64,000 bases of DNA from Mycolicibacter heraklionensis (GCA_001673575.1 LZME01000023.1:20336-84335); one strand, 5' to 3'. Positions 43,401 through 54,150 are shown, counted from the first letter of the stretch. The notes: generated from the sequence alone by a model not told the origin. Program-made: numbers and translations.

Positions 43401-44404
43401 CACAGACCGTCGTCGTCACCGGAGCCAGCGCCGGGATCGGCCGGGCCGTTGCACAGTTGTACGGCAAACGCGGCGCCAATGTCGCCCTGCTCGCGCGCGG
43501 TGAGGCAGGCCTGCGCGGCGCGGCGCGTGATGTCGAAGAGGCCGGGGGCACCGCGCTGCCCATTCCCACCGACGTCGCCGACCCCGACGCGGTGGCGGCC
43601 GCCGCCGATCGTATCGAGGCCGAGTTCGGGCCGATCGACACCTGGATCAACGTCGCCTTCGCATCGGTCTTCGCGCCGTTCACCGAGATCGGGCCCGCGG
43701 AGTTCAAACGTGTGACCGAGGTCTGCTATCTCGGCTTCGTCTACGGCACCATGGCGGCGTTGGACCGGATGAAGCCCCGCGACCACGGCACTGTTGTACA
43801 GGTGGGCTCAGCCCTGGGGGAGCGGTCGATCCCGTTGCAGTCGGCCTACTGCGGTGCCAAGCACGCCGTCAACGGCTTCACCGAATCGGTGCGTTGCGAG
43901 CTGCTGCACGACGGTTCGAAGGTCAACATCACGCTCGTTCAGATGCCGGCGGTCAATACCCCACAGTTCTCCTGGGTGCTGTCGCGGCTTCCCCGCCACC
44001 CGCAGCCGGTGCCGCCGATCTACCAGCCGCAGCTGGTGGCCAAGGCGGTGCTGCGGGCCGCCGACCATCCCCGGCGCAAGCAGTACTGGGTGGGCGAAAG
44101 CACCGTAGCCACCTTGCTGGCTCAGCGATTCGCCGCGCCATTGCTCGATCGCTATTTGGCCCGCACCGGCTACGACTCGCAGCAGACTGGCGAGCGCGTC
44201 GACGGCGACAAGCCGTACAACCTCTGGGAACCGCTCGACGAACGGCCGGGCAGCGACCACGGTGCGCGCGGGGCGTTCGACGACTCCTCGCACGCGCACA
44301 GCCCGCAGATCTGGGCGGCCCGTCACGCCGGATTGGTCGCCGGGGCCGCGACCGCGCTGGGGATGGCCGGAGCCGGCGTTCTGGCCGCACGCCGCCCGCG
44401 TTGA
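43397..44404 (+). CDS. Short-chain dehydrogenase with C-terminal membrane tail
   Basis: A 335-residue SDR. TGASAGIGRAVAQ is the cofactor loop, the catalytic Tyr/Lys lie in SAYCGAKHAVNG, and a C-terminal extension ends with a hydrophobic helix (ARHAGLVAGAATALGMAGAGVLAA) that could anchor it to the membrane. It overlaps the GMC stop by four bases. Substrate unknown; membership of the operon suggests oxidation of the same compound class. Confidence 0.85.
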   Translation: MTQTVVVTGASAGIGRAVAQLYGKRGANVALLARGEAGLRGAARDVEEAGGTALPIPTDVADPDAVAAAADRIEAEFGPIDTWINVAFASVFAPFTEIGPAEFKRVTEVCYLGFVYGTMAALDRMKPRDHGTVVQVGSALGERSIPLQSAYCGAKHAVNGFTESVRCELLHDGSKVNITLVQMPAVNTPQFSWVLSRLPRHPQPVPPIYQPQLVAKAVLRAADHPRRKQYWVGESTVATLLAQRFAAPLLDRYLARTGYDSQQTGERVDGDKPYNLWEPLDERPGSDHGARGAFDDSSHAHSPQIWAARHAGLVAGAATALGMAGAGVLAARRPR

Positions 44405-44412
44405 GCGGCGGG

Positions 44413-44438
44413 GTTTGACAGCAACCCGCGATGGTTAA
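44413..44438 (+). promoter_or_regulatory. Near-consensus SigF-type promoter for the UspA gene
   Basis: GTTT (44413-44416), 16-base spacer, GGTTAA, one base off the -10 core. The ATG at 44450 follows closely, so the leader would be very short. Confidence 0.45.
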
Positions 44439-44449
44439 CCTCCGGCACT

Positions 44450-44968
44450 ATGCCTTCGAATACTGCAAGTGCCGGAATCGTTGTCGGTGTCGATGGGTCG
44501 TCGGCATCGCGGGCTGCGGTGCGGTGGGGAGCCCAGGAGGCCGAACGCCGTGCCCTACCGCTGACCCTGGTACACGCGGCCTCAACCCGGTTGTCCCCGC
44601 TGATGGCCCGATGGGTCGTGTTCGGTCAACATGAGTTGCCGCACCGGCGCGTCCAACGGATTGTCGATGACGCCGTCGGAGTCGCAACCGACAGCTCTTC
44701 AGATGGCGCGCCCGCGCAGCTGAACACCAAAGTGGAGTTCACAGATCCGGTTGACGCGCTGGAGGATTTGTCCCGGCAAGCCGAGCTGGTTGTCGTCGGG
44801 TCGAGCGGCCGTTGGCGGTTGCGGCATCTCTTGTTCGGCTCGGTGGGCTCGGAGCTGACGCCGCGCTGCCACTGCCCACTGGCCGTCCTGAACGACGACG
44901 ACCTGGCCATGCGGCAGCCCTCAGACGCCTCGGACGCCGCGGCAAAAATCGACCCGACGGGCTGGTGA
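44450..44968 (+). CDS. Universal stress protein (single UspA domain)
   Basis: A 172-residue single-domain universal stress protein: IVVGVDGSSASRAAVRWGAQEA at the start and the ATP-binding GSSGRWRLRHLLFGSVGSELTPRCHCPLAV near the end, with the GxGx9G(S/T) pattern partly changed. Mycobacteria often have tandem Usp domains; this is the shorter form. Role: stress and dormancy signalling, inferred from family. Confidence 0.87.
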   Translation: MPSNTASAGIVVGVDGSSASRAAVRWGAQEAERRALPLTLVHAASTRLSPLMARWVVFGQHELPHRRVQRIVDDAVGVATDSSSDGAPAQLNTKVEFTDPVDALEDLSRQAELVVVGSSGRWRLRHLLFGSVGSELTPRCHCPLAVLNDDDLAMRQPSDASDAAAKIDPTGW

Positions 44969-45029
44969 ACGCCCAGGCCAGAGCTGATGGCCGATCGGCG
45001 TGCCGATGATCGCGCACGCTCCCGAAATG

Positions 45030-45054
45030 GTTGCTGGGCCAGTTCATGGGGTAA
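45030..45054 (+). promoter_or_regulatory. Near-consensus SigF-type promoter for chaB
   Basis: GTTG (45030-45033), 15-base spacer, GGGTAA (45049-45054), one base off. It is 34 bases ahead of the ATG at 45089. Confidence 0.45.
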
Positions 45055-45088
45055 CCAACCCCGATTGCATTCGCTGATTGGAGGTCTC

Positions 45089-45502
45089 ATGCCCAAGACG
45101 ACGAAGAGCGGCACCGTCAAACGCGGCGAGCTGCCCAGTACGCTGCAGCGCTCAGGAGCGAAGGCGCAGCGCACTTTCGCCAAGGCGCACGACGCCGCCG
45201 CCAAGGAGTACGGCAGCGAGCAGCGTGCGCACCGGGTCGCATATGCCGCGCTCAAGCACAGTTTCGAAAAGGTCGGGGATCACTGGGAACCCAAGAAGAA
45301 GCCTGGCCCGTCGGACAAGCGCGCGACCGGCGGCGGCCCGAACAACTCCGGGCCGTCCGCAGAGGGCGTCGACGCCAACGCCAGCAAGCAGCATCTTCTG
45401 GGCGTCGCCCGCCGGCTGGACATTCACGGACGATCGACGATGCGGAAATCCGAACTGGTCACGGCGATCAAGAAACACAATCGCCGAGTCCGCGGCAAAT
45501 AG
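45089..45502 (+). CDS. chaB: ChaB-family protein with C-terminal Rho-N/SAP-like motif
   Basis: A 137-residue basic protein. Residues 12-70 form a ChaB domain (LPSTLQRSGAKAQRTFAKAHDAAAKEYGSEQRAHRVAYAALKHSFEKVGDHW, each part typical); the last 40 residues (KQHLLGVARRLDIHGRSTMRKSELVTAIKKHNRR) look like a Rho N-terminal/SAP helix-extended-loop-helix. TGGAGG precedes the ATG. In M. smegmatis a chaB gene lies next to rsbW-sigF, which fits the SigF-like site upstream. Confidence 0.85.
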   Translation: MPKTTKSGTVKRGELPSTLQRSGAKAQRTFAKAHDAAAKEYGSEQRAHRVAYAALKHSFEKVGDHWEPKKKPGPSDKRATGGGPNNSGPSAEGVDANASKQHLLGVARRLDIHGRSTMRKSELVTAIKKHNRRVRGK

Positions 45503-45518
45503 CCGGCTGGCGGCCGTT

Positions 45519-46199
45519 CTAGCCCCGCCCGTCGGCCAGACCAGCGATCGGCGTCTGATCCAGGTGCGCCAGCAGATCCTCGGCGTTGTCGAAAACTAAC
45601 GCTGCACCGGCCGTTTCCAATTCGGCGCGCGAGACGCCGCCGCTGAGCAGGCCGATGCTGGGCACCCCGGCGCGCACGCACGCCTGGGCATCCCAGACCG
45701 CGTCGCCCACGAAGACGGCGCGCTCCGCCGTTGCGCCGACCCGGTCGAGTGCTATCCCGATGATGTCCGGATTCGGCTTCGCGACATCGACGTCGGCCGA
45801 GGAGGTGACCGCCGCGACAAGGTCGTCGCAGCCGAGCACCTTGCGCAGCACCGCCAACTCGTTCTCGGGTGCCGAGGTGGCCAGCACCACCGGAAGATCA
45901 AGAGCGACTATGTGTTCCAACAGCTTGCGTGCGCCCGGTAGCGGCGCCAGCAAGTCTGATGACTGCAGGTAGTACTGCGAGTGCAGGTCTTCCAGGCGCC
46001 GGCGGATGTCGTCGGGTGCGTCGTCGGACAGCAGGCGCACCAACTCCGATCCGTCCATTCCGATGGCGCGGTGGATCCGCCACGACTCCACCTCGTGGTG
46101 TAGCTCGGCGAACGCGCGCCGCCAGGCGTGCACGTGCAGATAGTTGGAATCGACCAGGGTGCCGTCGACGTCGAACAACACGGCCGATTGGGTGCTCAC
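45519..46199 (-). CDS. HAD-family phosphatase
   Basis: A 226-residue HAD hydrolase with motif I FDVDGTLVDSN, motif II LATSAPE and motif III/IV KPNPDIIG...VGDAVWDAQA. It is like beta-phosphoglucomutase or phosphoglycolate phosphatase enzymes; the substrate is unknown. GGGGAAG precedes the GTG at 46199; the upstream extension is discarded because it would run through the divergent catalase promoter. Confidence 0.82.
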   Translation of the reverse strand: MSTQSAVLFDVDGTLVDSNYLHVHAWRRAFAELHHEVESWRIHRAIGMDGSELVRLLSDDAPDDIRRRLEDLHSQYYLQSSDLLAPLPGARKLLEHIVALDLPVVLATSAPENELAVLRKVLGCDDLVAAVTSSADVDVAKPNPDIIGIALDRVGATAERAVFVGDAVWDAQACVRAGVPSIGLLSGGVSRAELETAGAALVFDNAEDLLAHLDQTPIAGLADGRG

Positions 46200-46212
46200 G
46201 ATCTTCCCCTCT

Positions 46213-46244
46213 CGTTTGCGGATGGTCCCGGTCGTTTGCGGATG
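46213..46244 (+). repeat. Direct repeat in the catalase promoter
   Basis: CGTTTGCGGATG occurs twice (46213-46224, 46233-46244) exactly 20 bases apart, about two helical turns, directly upstream of katE. It could bind a regulator or reflect duplication of the -35 region, since each copy contains GTTT. Confidence 0.5.
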
Positions 46245-46258
46245 ACCTGGCTGGGATA
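46234..46258 (+). promoter_or_regulatory. Near-consensus SigF-type promoter for katE
   Basis: GTTT (46234-46237), 15-base spacer, GGGATA (46253-46258), a partial -10 match (GGGTAT consensus). Confidence 0.4.
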
Positions 46259-46280
46259 CCCATCCAGGGATTTCCCAAAT
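46256..46280 (-). promoter_or_regulatory. Near-consensus SigF-type promoter for the HAD phosphatase
   Basis: Minus strand: ATTT, 15-base spacer, GGGTAT, one base off. It overlaps the plus-strand site of katE. Confidence 0.3.
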
Positions 46281-46299
46281 ACCGACGAGAGGAAAAGCG

Positions 46300-48426
46300 G
46301 TGGCTACCGAGGACCGTGACGGCAAGCAGCGACAACTCGACGATTACCGGGTCGACCGGCAGTCCGGATACCTCACGACTCAGCAGGGGGTGCGCGTCGA
46401 CCACACCGACGACGCGCTGACTGTCGGTGAGCGTGGGCCGACGCTGCTGGAGGACTTCCACGCCCGGGAGAAGATCACCCACTTTGATCACGAGCGGATT
46501 CCCGAACGCGTGGTGCATGCCCGCGGGGCGGGCGCCTACGGCTACTTCGAGCCCTATGACGACTCGCTTGCGCAGTACACCGCGGCACGCTTTCTGACCA
46601 CACCGGGCACCAGGACGCCGGTGTTCGTGCGGTTCTCCACCGTGGCCGGCTCGCGCGGTTCGGCCGACACCGTGCGTGACGTACGCGGATTCGCCACCAA
46701 GTTCTACACCGAGGCGGGCAACTACGATCTGGTGGGCAACAACTTTCCGGTGTTCTTCATCCAGGACGGCATCAAGTTCCCTGATTTCGTTCATGCGGTG
46801 AAACCCGAGCCGGACAACGAGATTCCCCAGGCCCAGTCCGCCCACGACACGCTGTGGGACTTCGTCTCGCTGCAGCCCGAGACGCTGCACGCCATCATGT
46901 GGCTGATGTCGGACCGCGCTCTGCCGCGCAGCTACCGGATGATGCAGGGCTTCGGCGTGCACACCTTCCGCTTCGTGAACACCAGCGGCGAAGGGACGTT
47001 CGTGAAGTTCCACTGGAAGCCGAAGCTGGGTGTGCATTCGCTGATCTGGGACGAGTGCCAGAAGATCGCCGGCAAGGACCCCGACTTCAACCGACGCGAC
47101 CTATGGGACGCCATCGAGGCCGGTCAATTCCCGGAATGGGAACTCGGGGTCCAGCTGGTCGCCGAAGCCGACGAGTTCAAGTTCGACTTCGACCTGCTGG
47201 ACGCCACCAAAATCATTCCCGAAGAACAGGTTCCGGTGCGCCCGGTCGGCAAGATGGTGCTCAATCGCAACCCGGAGAATTTCTTCGCCGAAACCGAGCA
47301 GGTGGCGTTCCACACCGCCAACGTCGTACCGGGAATCGACTTCACCAACGACCCACTGCTGCAGTTCCGCAACTTCTCCTACCTGGACACGCAGTTGATC
47401 CGGCTCGGCGGACCGAACTTCGCTCAACTGCCGGTCAACCGGCCGGTGGCGCAGGTGCGCAACAATCAGCACGACGGCTACAGTCAACACGCGATTCCGC
47501 AAGGGAAGTCCAGCTACTTCAAGAACTCGTTGGGTGGTGGCTGCCCAGCCTTGGTGGACGAGGGCGTGTTCCGGCACTACACCGAGAAGCTGGACGGGGC
47601 CAAGATCCGCAAGCGCGCCGCGAGCTTCGAGAACCACTACGGCCAGGCGCGGATGTTCTATCGAAGCATGACCGAGCCCGAGGCGAAGCACATCGTCGCC
47701 GCCTACGCCTTTGAACTGGGGAAATGTGAACATGTCGAGATTCGGCAGCGCGCCGTTGAACAGCTCAACCTGGTCGACCATGACCTGGCGCGCCAGGTGG
47801 CCGAGAAGCTGGGCCTGGCCGCACCCGAGGAGCAAGCCGTCGACGAGGTTCCGCTGTCACCGGCGCTCTCGCAGTTGAGTGATGCCGGTACCCCCGCCGG
47901 CGAAGGTGCGCCCGGCATCGAAAGCCGCAAGATCGCGGTGCTGGCCGCCGACGGGGTGGACGTGGTGGGCGTGGAACGGTTCGTCGCGGCGATGCGGGAA
48001 CGCGGCGCGATCGCCGAAGTGCTGGCGCCCATCGCCGGCGGCGAACTGGCAGGGGGCTCCGGTGGGCGGTTACGTGTCGACCGAGCCTTCACGACGATGG
48101 CGTCGGTGCTCTACGACGCGGTGGTGGTGCCGTGTGGGCCAGACGCCGTGCAAACACTGTCCGGCGACGGGTATGCGGTGCACTTCGTTACGGAGGCCTA
48201 CAAGCACCTCAAAGTGATCGGGGCGTTCGGTGCCGGTGTCACGTTGTTGCCCAAGGCCGGTGTGTCCGAGACCCCGGCCGAAGACACCGCGGTCGTCGTC
48301 GCCTCCGGGGTGGTGACGACGACGGCCGCGGCCGATGACTTGAATGACGAGTTCTTCGACGCATTCGCCGCCGCACTCGCCGAGCACCGTGCCTGGAACC
48401 GCTCCGCCGACGCGGTACCGGCCTAG
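46300..48426 (+). CDS. katE: Large-subunit catalase HPII (KatE type)
   Basis: A 708-residue monofunctional haem catalase of the large-subunit clade. Visible are the distal His in [13 protein letters not shown], the Asn in [15 protein letters not shown], the proximal haem-ligand region [17 protein letters not shown], and an extra C-terminal flavodoxin/DJ-1-like domain from about residue 550 ([18 protein letters not shown]), which is absent from small catalases. It decomposes hydrogen peroxide in the cytosol. The start is a GTG preceded by GAGGAAAAG. Confidence 0.95.
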   Translation: MATEDRDGKQRQLDDYRVDRQSGYLTTQQGVRVDHTDDALTVGERGPTLLEDFHAREKITHFDHERIPERVVHARGAGAYGYFEPYDDSLAQYTAARFLTTPGTRTPVFVRFSTVAGSRGSADTVRDVRGFATKFYTEAGNYDLVGNNFPVFFIQDGIKFPDFVHAVKPEPDNEIPQAQSAHDTLWDFVSLQPETLHAIMWLMSDRALPRSYRMMQGFGVHTFRFVNTSGEGTFVKFHWKPKLGVHSLIWDECQKIAGKDPDFNRRDLWDAIEAGQFPEWELGVQLVAEADEFKFDFDLLDATKIIPEEQVPVRPVGKMVLNRNPENFFAETEQVAFHTANVVPGIDFTNDPLLQFRNFSYLDTQLIRLGGPNFAQLPVNRPVAQVRNNQHDGYSQHAIPQGKSSYFKNSLGGGCPALVDEGVFRHYTEKLDGAKIRKRAASFENHYGQARMFYRSMTEPEAKHIVAAYAFELGKCEHVEIRQRAVEQLNLVDHDLARQVAEKLGLAAPEEQAVDEVPLSPALSQLSDAGTPAGEGAPGIESRKIAVLAADGVDVVGVERFVAAMRERGAIAEVLAPIAGGELAGGSGGRLRVDRAFTTMASVLYDAVVVPCGPDAVQTLSGDGYAVHFVTEAYKHLKVIGAFGAGVTLLPKAGVSETPAEDTAVVVASGVVTTTAAADDLNDEFFDAFAAALAEHRAWNRSADAVPA

Positions 48427-48435
48427 ATTCCTAGC

Positions 48436-48873
48436 TCACGGCACCAGGCGCAGCGGCCGACCGGAGCGCTGCACCTCGGCCAACGCGTCCGCCAGCGAGT
48501 CCACCAGCGGAAGTCGCGAGTGCGGGTCGCAGATCCGCAGCAAGGTAGACAGCGCGGGACTCGGCACCACCTTCAGTTTGGTCTGCGCGCTGGAACACTG
48601 CGCGGTGATCGACTGAAGAGCTGAAAACCCGCTGGTCCCAATGAATGTCAGTTCAGAGAGATCCACCACCAGCCACTCGCAGCACTCGGCGCAACGCTTG
48701 GCGTAGTCCGCGAATGGGTTGGCGTTCGCCGCGTCGATCTCGCCATTCACGGCAACGACGGCTCCGGTGCGACCCCAATGAACTGTGAATTTGGCGGTGT
48801 GATTGCGCCAAACTTGAGTGGCTTCCGTTGCAGGAGTGGCGAATGCGTTCTGAGTAACCTTGCTGATCGTCAT
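48436..48873 (-). CDS. STAS-domain anti-sigma factor antagonist-like protein
   Basis: A 145-residue STAS protein, paralogue of 27643-28077: GRTGAVVAVNGEIDAANANPFADYAKRC, VDLSELTFIGTSGFSALQ and LSTLLRICDPHSRLP correspond segment by segment. Here the loop is GTSGF, keeping a possible phosphorylation Ser/Thr. The region upstream of both genes is also conserved (see finding). Likely an anti-sigma factor antagonist, target unknown. It converges with katE. Confidence 0.78.
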   Translation of the reverse strand: MTISKVTQNAFATPATEATQVWRNHTAKFTVHWGRTGAVVAVNGEIDAANANPFADYAKRCAECCEWLVVDLSELTFIGTSGFSALQSITAQCSSAQTKLKVVPSPALSTLLRICDPHSRLPLVDSLADALAEVQRSGRPLRLVP

Positions 48874-49066
48874 GTTGTGGCTCCATCAGTCGACGAATCG
48901 TGCTGTTGGATCACGTCAACGTAATCACTTCCGGGGCTGCGTTTACGCGGTGACGTTTCACTGCGGCTGTGAACTCAACCGGAGGAGTCAGACGTTACCG
49001 AGAACCGCTTCAATCGGTAAAGGGGTGACTGACAATTTCGGGAAAATCCCAGTGAAACCTTAATTT

Positions 49067-50074
49067 TCAGGTTGTGAGCAGCGAGGAACGTCCAGCTGAC
49101 CAGGCCGAAATCATGACATCGGAGAGTCGATATTCCACAGCGCCGAGAGCTCGGATACCGAATACGACATCCGTCTCCAAATGCGGATTGCGGTCCAACA
49201 GGTCACCGATCACGTCGTGGCGGACCACCTGTTCGTGTACCGCGTCGGCCTCGACGTGCTCGGCGTAGAACGCCACGCACGGTTCCGGGGCCCCCATCCG
49301 CCGCAGCGCCGCGACCAGGCGGCTCGAGCCCGGAGGGGAGGTGATCTCGGTGGCCGCGAAGTGTCCGGCGGCCGCTCCCCGCCATCGGCGATGCAGCCCG
49401 AACAGCGACATCAGATTCACCACCGCCAGCGACTCGGCAGGGACAACATCGAGGTAGGCGAGGTAACCGGCATCCAGCCCGGCCGCGATGAGCAGGTCGG
49501 CGAAGAGCTGCTGGTGCACCCGCGGACCCCGCCCGGCGCCGTACTCGTCGAATTCGACCGCGACAAACGACGCCTTGGCCTGGCCGGTCAGGCGCGGGAT
49601 GATCCAGGCGTGCGGATCGCCCTCCTTGAGGTGGTATAGCGACCGGTGGACGAAGTACTCGCGGGCCTGCTCCCAGGTGCCGTGATCGCGCAGGTACCAC
49701 GAGGGTCCGTCGCCGCGCACGGGCTCGGTTGCCACGGCATCCATTTCGGTATCGGCCGTCGCGTGGAGCGGTATCACTCCGACATCGCAACGCACGCGGT
49801 CGAGGAACGCGTGTTCGAGTTGCGTGCGTAGTCCCAACAGGTTGACGTCCCACTCCCAGCCGGGGTCAACGTCGGCGAACCCGCGGTAATGCAACTCGTA
49901 GCAGACGTAGAGCGCCAGTTGCAGGTCACGGCCGTACGGGTCGGTGTCGGTAGTCGGGGGGAAGGGCTCCGGGGCCGCGCCGGCAGGCCGACGCAAGAGC
50001 CCGCACACGGTCGTAGACAACGGCCCGCACGCGGCGGGCAGGCGAGGTTCGGTGTGGATCGTTGCGTTGGGCAC
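49067..50074 (-). CDS. Haem-oxygenase-like iron-containing redox enzyme
   Basis: A 335-residue protein of the iron-containing redox enzyme/haem-oxygenase-like fold (YVCYELHYRGFADVDPGWEW, and late HVEADAVHEQVVRHDVI with E..H pairs). Members use a mononuclear or di-iron site for oxidative chemistry, and the product is not predictable. The longest frame starts at 50161, but a full SigF-type -10 (50083-50088) lies inside it; the GTG at 50074 is chosen as the start. Confidence 0.72.
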   Translation of the reverse strand: MPNATIHTEPRLPAACGPLSTTVCGLLRRPAGAAPEPFPPTTDTDPYGRDLQLALYVCYELHYRGFADVDPGWEWDVNLLGLRTQLEHAFLDRVRCDVGVIPLHATADTEMDAVATEPVRGDGPSWYLRDHGTWEQAREYFVHRSLYHLKEGDPHAWIIPRLTGQAKASFVAVEFDEYGAGRGPRVHQQLFADLLIAAGLDAGYLAYLDVVPAESLAVVNLMSLFGLHRRWRGAAAGHFAATEITSPPGSSRLVAALRRMGAPEPCVAFYAEHVEADAVHEQVVRHDVIGDLLDRNPHLETDVVFGIRALGAVEYRLSDVMISAWSAGRSSLLTT

Positions 50075-50082
50075 GCTTGCGG

Positions 50083-50109
50083 ATACCCGCCACCTCGACT
50101 GCGCCAAAC
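50083..50109 (-). promoter_or_regulatory. SigF-type promoter for the haem-oxygenase-like gene
   Basis: Minus strand: GTTT (50109-50106), 17-base spacer, GGGTAT (50088-50083). The GTG at 50074 is eight bases past the -10. Confidence 0.6.
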
Positions 50110-50120
50110 GGCGTCGCACC

Positions 50121-50145
50121 GTTTCGGTGATCGGTCGTTGGGTAT
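50121..50145 (+). promoter_or_regulatory. SigF-type promoter for the F420-dependent enzyme
   Basis: GTTT (50121-50124), 15-base spacer, GGGTAT (50140-50145), nine bases before the ATG at 50155. It is back to back with the minus-strand site at 50083-50109. Confidence 0.68.
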
Positions 50146-50154
50146 TCCGGCTGC

Positions 50155-51138
50155 ATGACACGCTTCGGCTATACCTTGATGACTGAGCAGAGCGGGCCCG
50201 CAGAGCTGGTCGGCTACGCCGTTGCCGCCGAGGAACGCGGTTTCGACTTTGCAGTGTGCAGTGATCATTTCTCGCCGTGGCTGGTGTCGCAGGGCCACGC
50301 TCCCAACGCGTGGGCGCTGTTGGGCGCGGTCGCGCACGCCACCCATGAGATAGGTCTGTACAGCTACGTCACCTGTCCGACGATGCGCTATCACCCGGCG
50401 ATCGTGGCCCAGCAGGCGGCCACCGTGCAGATCCTCGCCGAGGGTCGGTTCACCCTGGGCTTGGGCAGCGGGGAGAACCTCAACGAACACATCGTGACGG
50501 GAGCGGGGTGGCCGAACGTGGCGCGCAGACAGGCCATGCTTGGTGAAGCAATCAAGATCATCCGCGAGCTGCTGATGGGGGAGACGGTCGACCACGACGG
50601 CGACTATTTCCAAGTCGACCAAGCGCGGCTCTGGGACCTGCCGGACATCCCCGTCGCGTTGGCCGTGGCCATGTCGGGGCCCAAGGGCGTCGACAGATTC
50701 GCCGCGGCTGCCGATCACCTGATCGCGGTGCAGCCCGACCGGGACCTGGTCCACTCCTGGCACACCGCACGGCAGGCGGCCGGATTGGCGGGCGGGCGAA
50801 TCATCGGGCAGCTACCGGTGTGCTGGGATCCCGACCGGGATCAGGCAATACAGCGCGCCCACCGGCAGTTCCGCTGGTTCGGCGGCGGCTGGTCGGTCAA
50901 TTCTGAACTGCCGACACCGGCTGCGTTCGCGGCCGCCACCCGCTACGTGCAGCCTCGCGACGTCGCCGGGGCCATACCCTGCGGGCCGGAACTGGATCCG
51001 ATCGTCGACGCCGTCGGCGCCTACCGAGACGCCGGCTTCACCGACATCGCGCTGATCCAGATCGGTGGGGAGACCCAGGAGGCCTTCCTCAAGGAGGCCG
51101 CAGAGCCGCTGCTGGCGGCGCTGCGCGACGCCCCATAG
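50155..51138 (+). CDS. F420-dependent oxidoreductase (TIGR03557/FGD-like)
   Basis: A 327-residue luciferase-like (LLM class) enzyme. MTRFGYTLMTEQSGPAELVGYAVAAEERGFDF, VCSDHFSPW, AEGRFTLGLGSGENLNEH and the closing DIALIQIGGE are typical of the F420-dependent glucose-6-phosphate-dehydrogenase-like subfamily. Coenzyme F420 is made by all mycobacteria; the substrate here is unknown. The ATG follows a full SigF -10 by nine bases. It diverges from the haem-oxygenase-like gene. Confidence 0.85.
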   Translation: MTRFGYTLMTEQSGPAELVGYAVAAEERGFDFAVCSDHFSPWLVSQGHAPNAWALLGAVAHATHEIGLYSYVTCPTMRYHPAIVAQQAATVQILAEGRFTLGLGSGENLNEHIVTGAGWPNVARRQAMLGEAIKIIRELLMGETVDHDGDYFQVDQARLWDLPDIPVALAVAMSGPKGVDRFAAAADHLIAVQPDRDLVHSWHTARQAAGLAGGRIIGQLPVCWDPDRDQAIQRAHRQFRWFGGGWSVNSELPTPAAFAAATRYVQPRDVAGAIPCGPELDPIVDAVGAYRDAGFTDIALIQIGGETQEAFLKEAAEPLLAALRDAP

Positions 51139-51196
51139 CGGCGATTGCGAGCGCGGCGGAGCCGGGCGAAGCAGGTCGCCGCCATCAGCGCAGCGG

Positions 51197-51222
51197 GTTT
51201 CGGGTCGCAGCGCCGAGGGTAC
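51197..51222 (+). promoter_or_regulatory. SigF-type promoter for the small membrane protein at 51233
   Basis: GTTT (51197-51200), 16-base spacer, GGGTAC (51217-51222), ten bases before the ATG. Another nearly leaderless arrangement. Confidence 0.65.
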
Positions 51223-51232
51223 AAGGGGCCTC

Positions 51233-51517
51233 ATGAGCGACATCAGCGACACCGATGAGGGAATCGATCAGAGGCGTACGACCCAGCCGCGGGCCGGACT
51301 GGTGTTCAAGGACCGCCGTGAGTTGCCGGGATTGGCCATGCTGCTGATGGCGGCACTGGCACTGGTGGGCTTCATGAGCGCTGCCGCGCAGCACGACGCC
51401 GGGTGGACGCTCGGCTTCGGGATCGCGGTCCTAGCGTTGGCGATCGGCGGCTTGACCTGGGTTTTCGTCGGGCGAAACCGCACCACCCATGCCGGTCATC
51501 ACCGGCGTCAGACCTAG
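51233..51517 (+). CDS. Small two-helix membrane protein
   Basis: A 94-residue protein: 32 hydrophilic residues, then two membrane helices (LAMLLMAALALVGFMSAAAQ and LGFGIAVLALAIGGLTWVFVG) and a basic tail. No family recognised. Its 3' end overlaps the convergent acetyltransferase-like gene by 87 bases. Strong SigF-type promoter upstream. Confidence 0.6.
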   Translation: MSDISDTDEGIDQRRTTQPRAGLVFKDRRELPGLAMLLMAALALVGFMSAAAQHDAGWTLGFGIAVLALAIGGLTWVFVGRNRTTHAGHHRRQT

Positions 51518-51751
51518 CGCGCCCACAGCGAACCGGGACACCGCCTGTGCCCCGGTCATCGCAGCCTGGCCATAAGCTGGCCGGTGCCGACTGGCGATCT
51601 CGCCCGAGCTGGGATTCAGCGTCACCTCGGCCAACATTTCGCCCGTCGTCGGCTCGCATACTGCCCAGAGATAGCGCGAGTCGTCGGCCCAGCCGGATTC
51701 CGCCTTCGCGACGTAGTCCGGGTCGGTCTCACCGAGGTCGGCCAGGGTCAC
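51431..51751 (-). CDS. GNAT-like acetyltransferase, start codon unclear
   Basis: A reading frame of 106 residues from a GTG. The part from MTLADLGETDPDYVAKAESG to AVCEPTTGEMLAEVTLNP matches GNAT-type proteins of mycobacteria. Upstream codons continue the homology (VEINAGPWYLRIPRADDRIDD, 51752-51817) but no ATG, GTG or TTG precedes them before the accA3 stop, so the original start seems lost or a rare codon is used. The C-terminus adds an atypical 20-residue tail. It may be decaying. Confidence 0.5.
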   Translation of the reverse strand: MTLADLGETDPDYVAKAESGWADDSRYLWAVCEPTTGEMLAEVTLNPSSGEIASRHRPAYGQAAMTGAQAVSRFAVGALGLTPVMTGMGGAVSPDENPGQAADRQR

Positions 51752-51831
51752 ACGGTCGTCTATACGATCGTCGGCCCGTGGTATCCGCAGATACCACGGG
51801 CCGGCGTTGATCTCGACGGGTTCTATGGCTA

Positions 51832-53667
<1,836 letters not shown>

Positions 53668-53725
53668 TTAAGAATCTAGCTTCAGGCAGTGTAAAGCGCG
53701 ACCGCTGAACCTGTTCCAGTGCCCC

Positions 53726-54142
53726 TTACGCGGCGCGTAAATGCCGCTTGATGCGGGTCAACATGGCCGACATACCCCGTAGTCGCAGCGGGCTGATCAG
53801 TGCGGCCAGCCCGAGCTGTGACGCGAAATCCTCCGGCACGCCCAGGATGACGTCGGCCGGTTCGCCGTCGAGGCCGGCGGCCCAGATCGATGCGAAGCCG
53901 CGCGTCGTCGGCGCTTCGGGAGGCGCGCTGAAATACAGCCGCACCCGTTGCGGGTCGGCGGCATCGACATGCATAAACAACGGCGACTGGCACTCGGGTA
54001 CCGGTTCCATGGCTGATTCGGTCAGCTCTTCGGGCAGTTCGGGCAGTTCGTCGGCGAATTCGATCAGCAGCTTGAGCTTGTCCTGGCCTTCGACTTCGGC
54101 GAAGTCGGACACCACCTGCGCCAATCCCTCCGGCAGGCTCAT
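53726..54142 (-). CDS. sufE: SufE-like sulfur acceptor protein
   Basis: A 138-residue SufE-family protein, equivalent to M. tuberculosis Rv3284. The sulfur-accepting cysteine is in [13 protein letters not shown]. SufE-type proteins take persulfide sulfur from a cysteine desulfurase for Fe-S cluster assembly. The gene follows the rhodanese sseA by eight bases on the minus strand, a sulfur-relay pair. Confidence 0.9.
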   Translation of the reverse strand: MSLPEGLAQVVSDFAEVEGQDKLKLLIEFADELPELPEELTESAMEPVPECQSPLFMHVDAADPQRVRLYFSAPPEAPTTRGFASIWAAGLDGEPADVILGVPEDFASQLGLAALISPLRLRGMSAMLTRIKRHLRAA

Positions 54143-54150
54143 CAGCGGAC

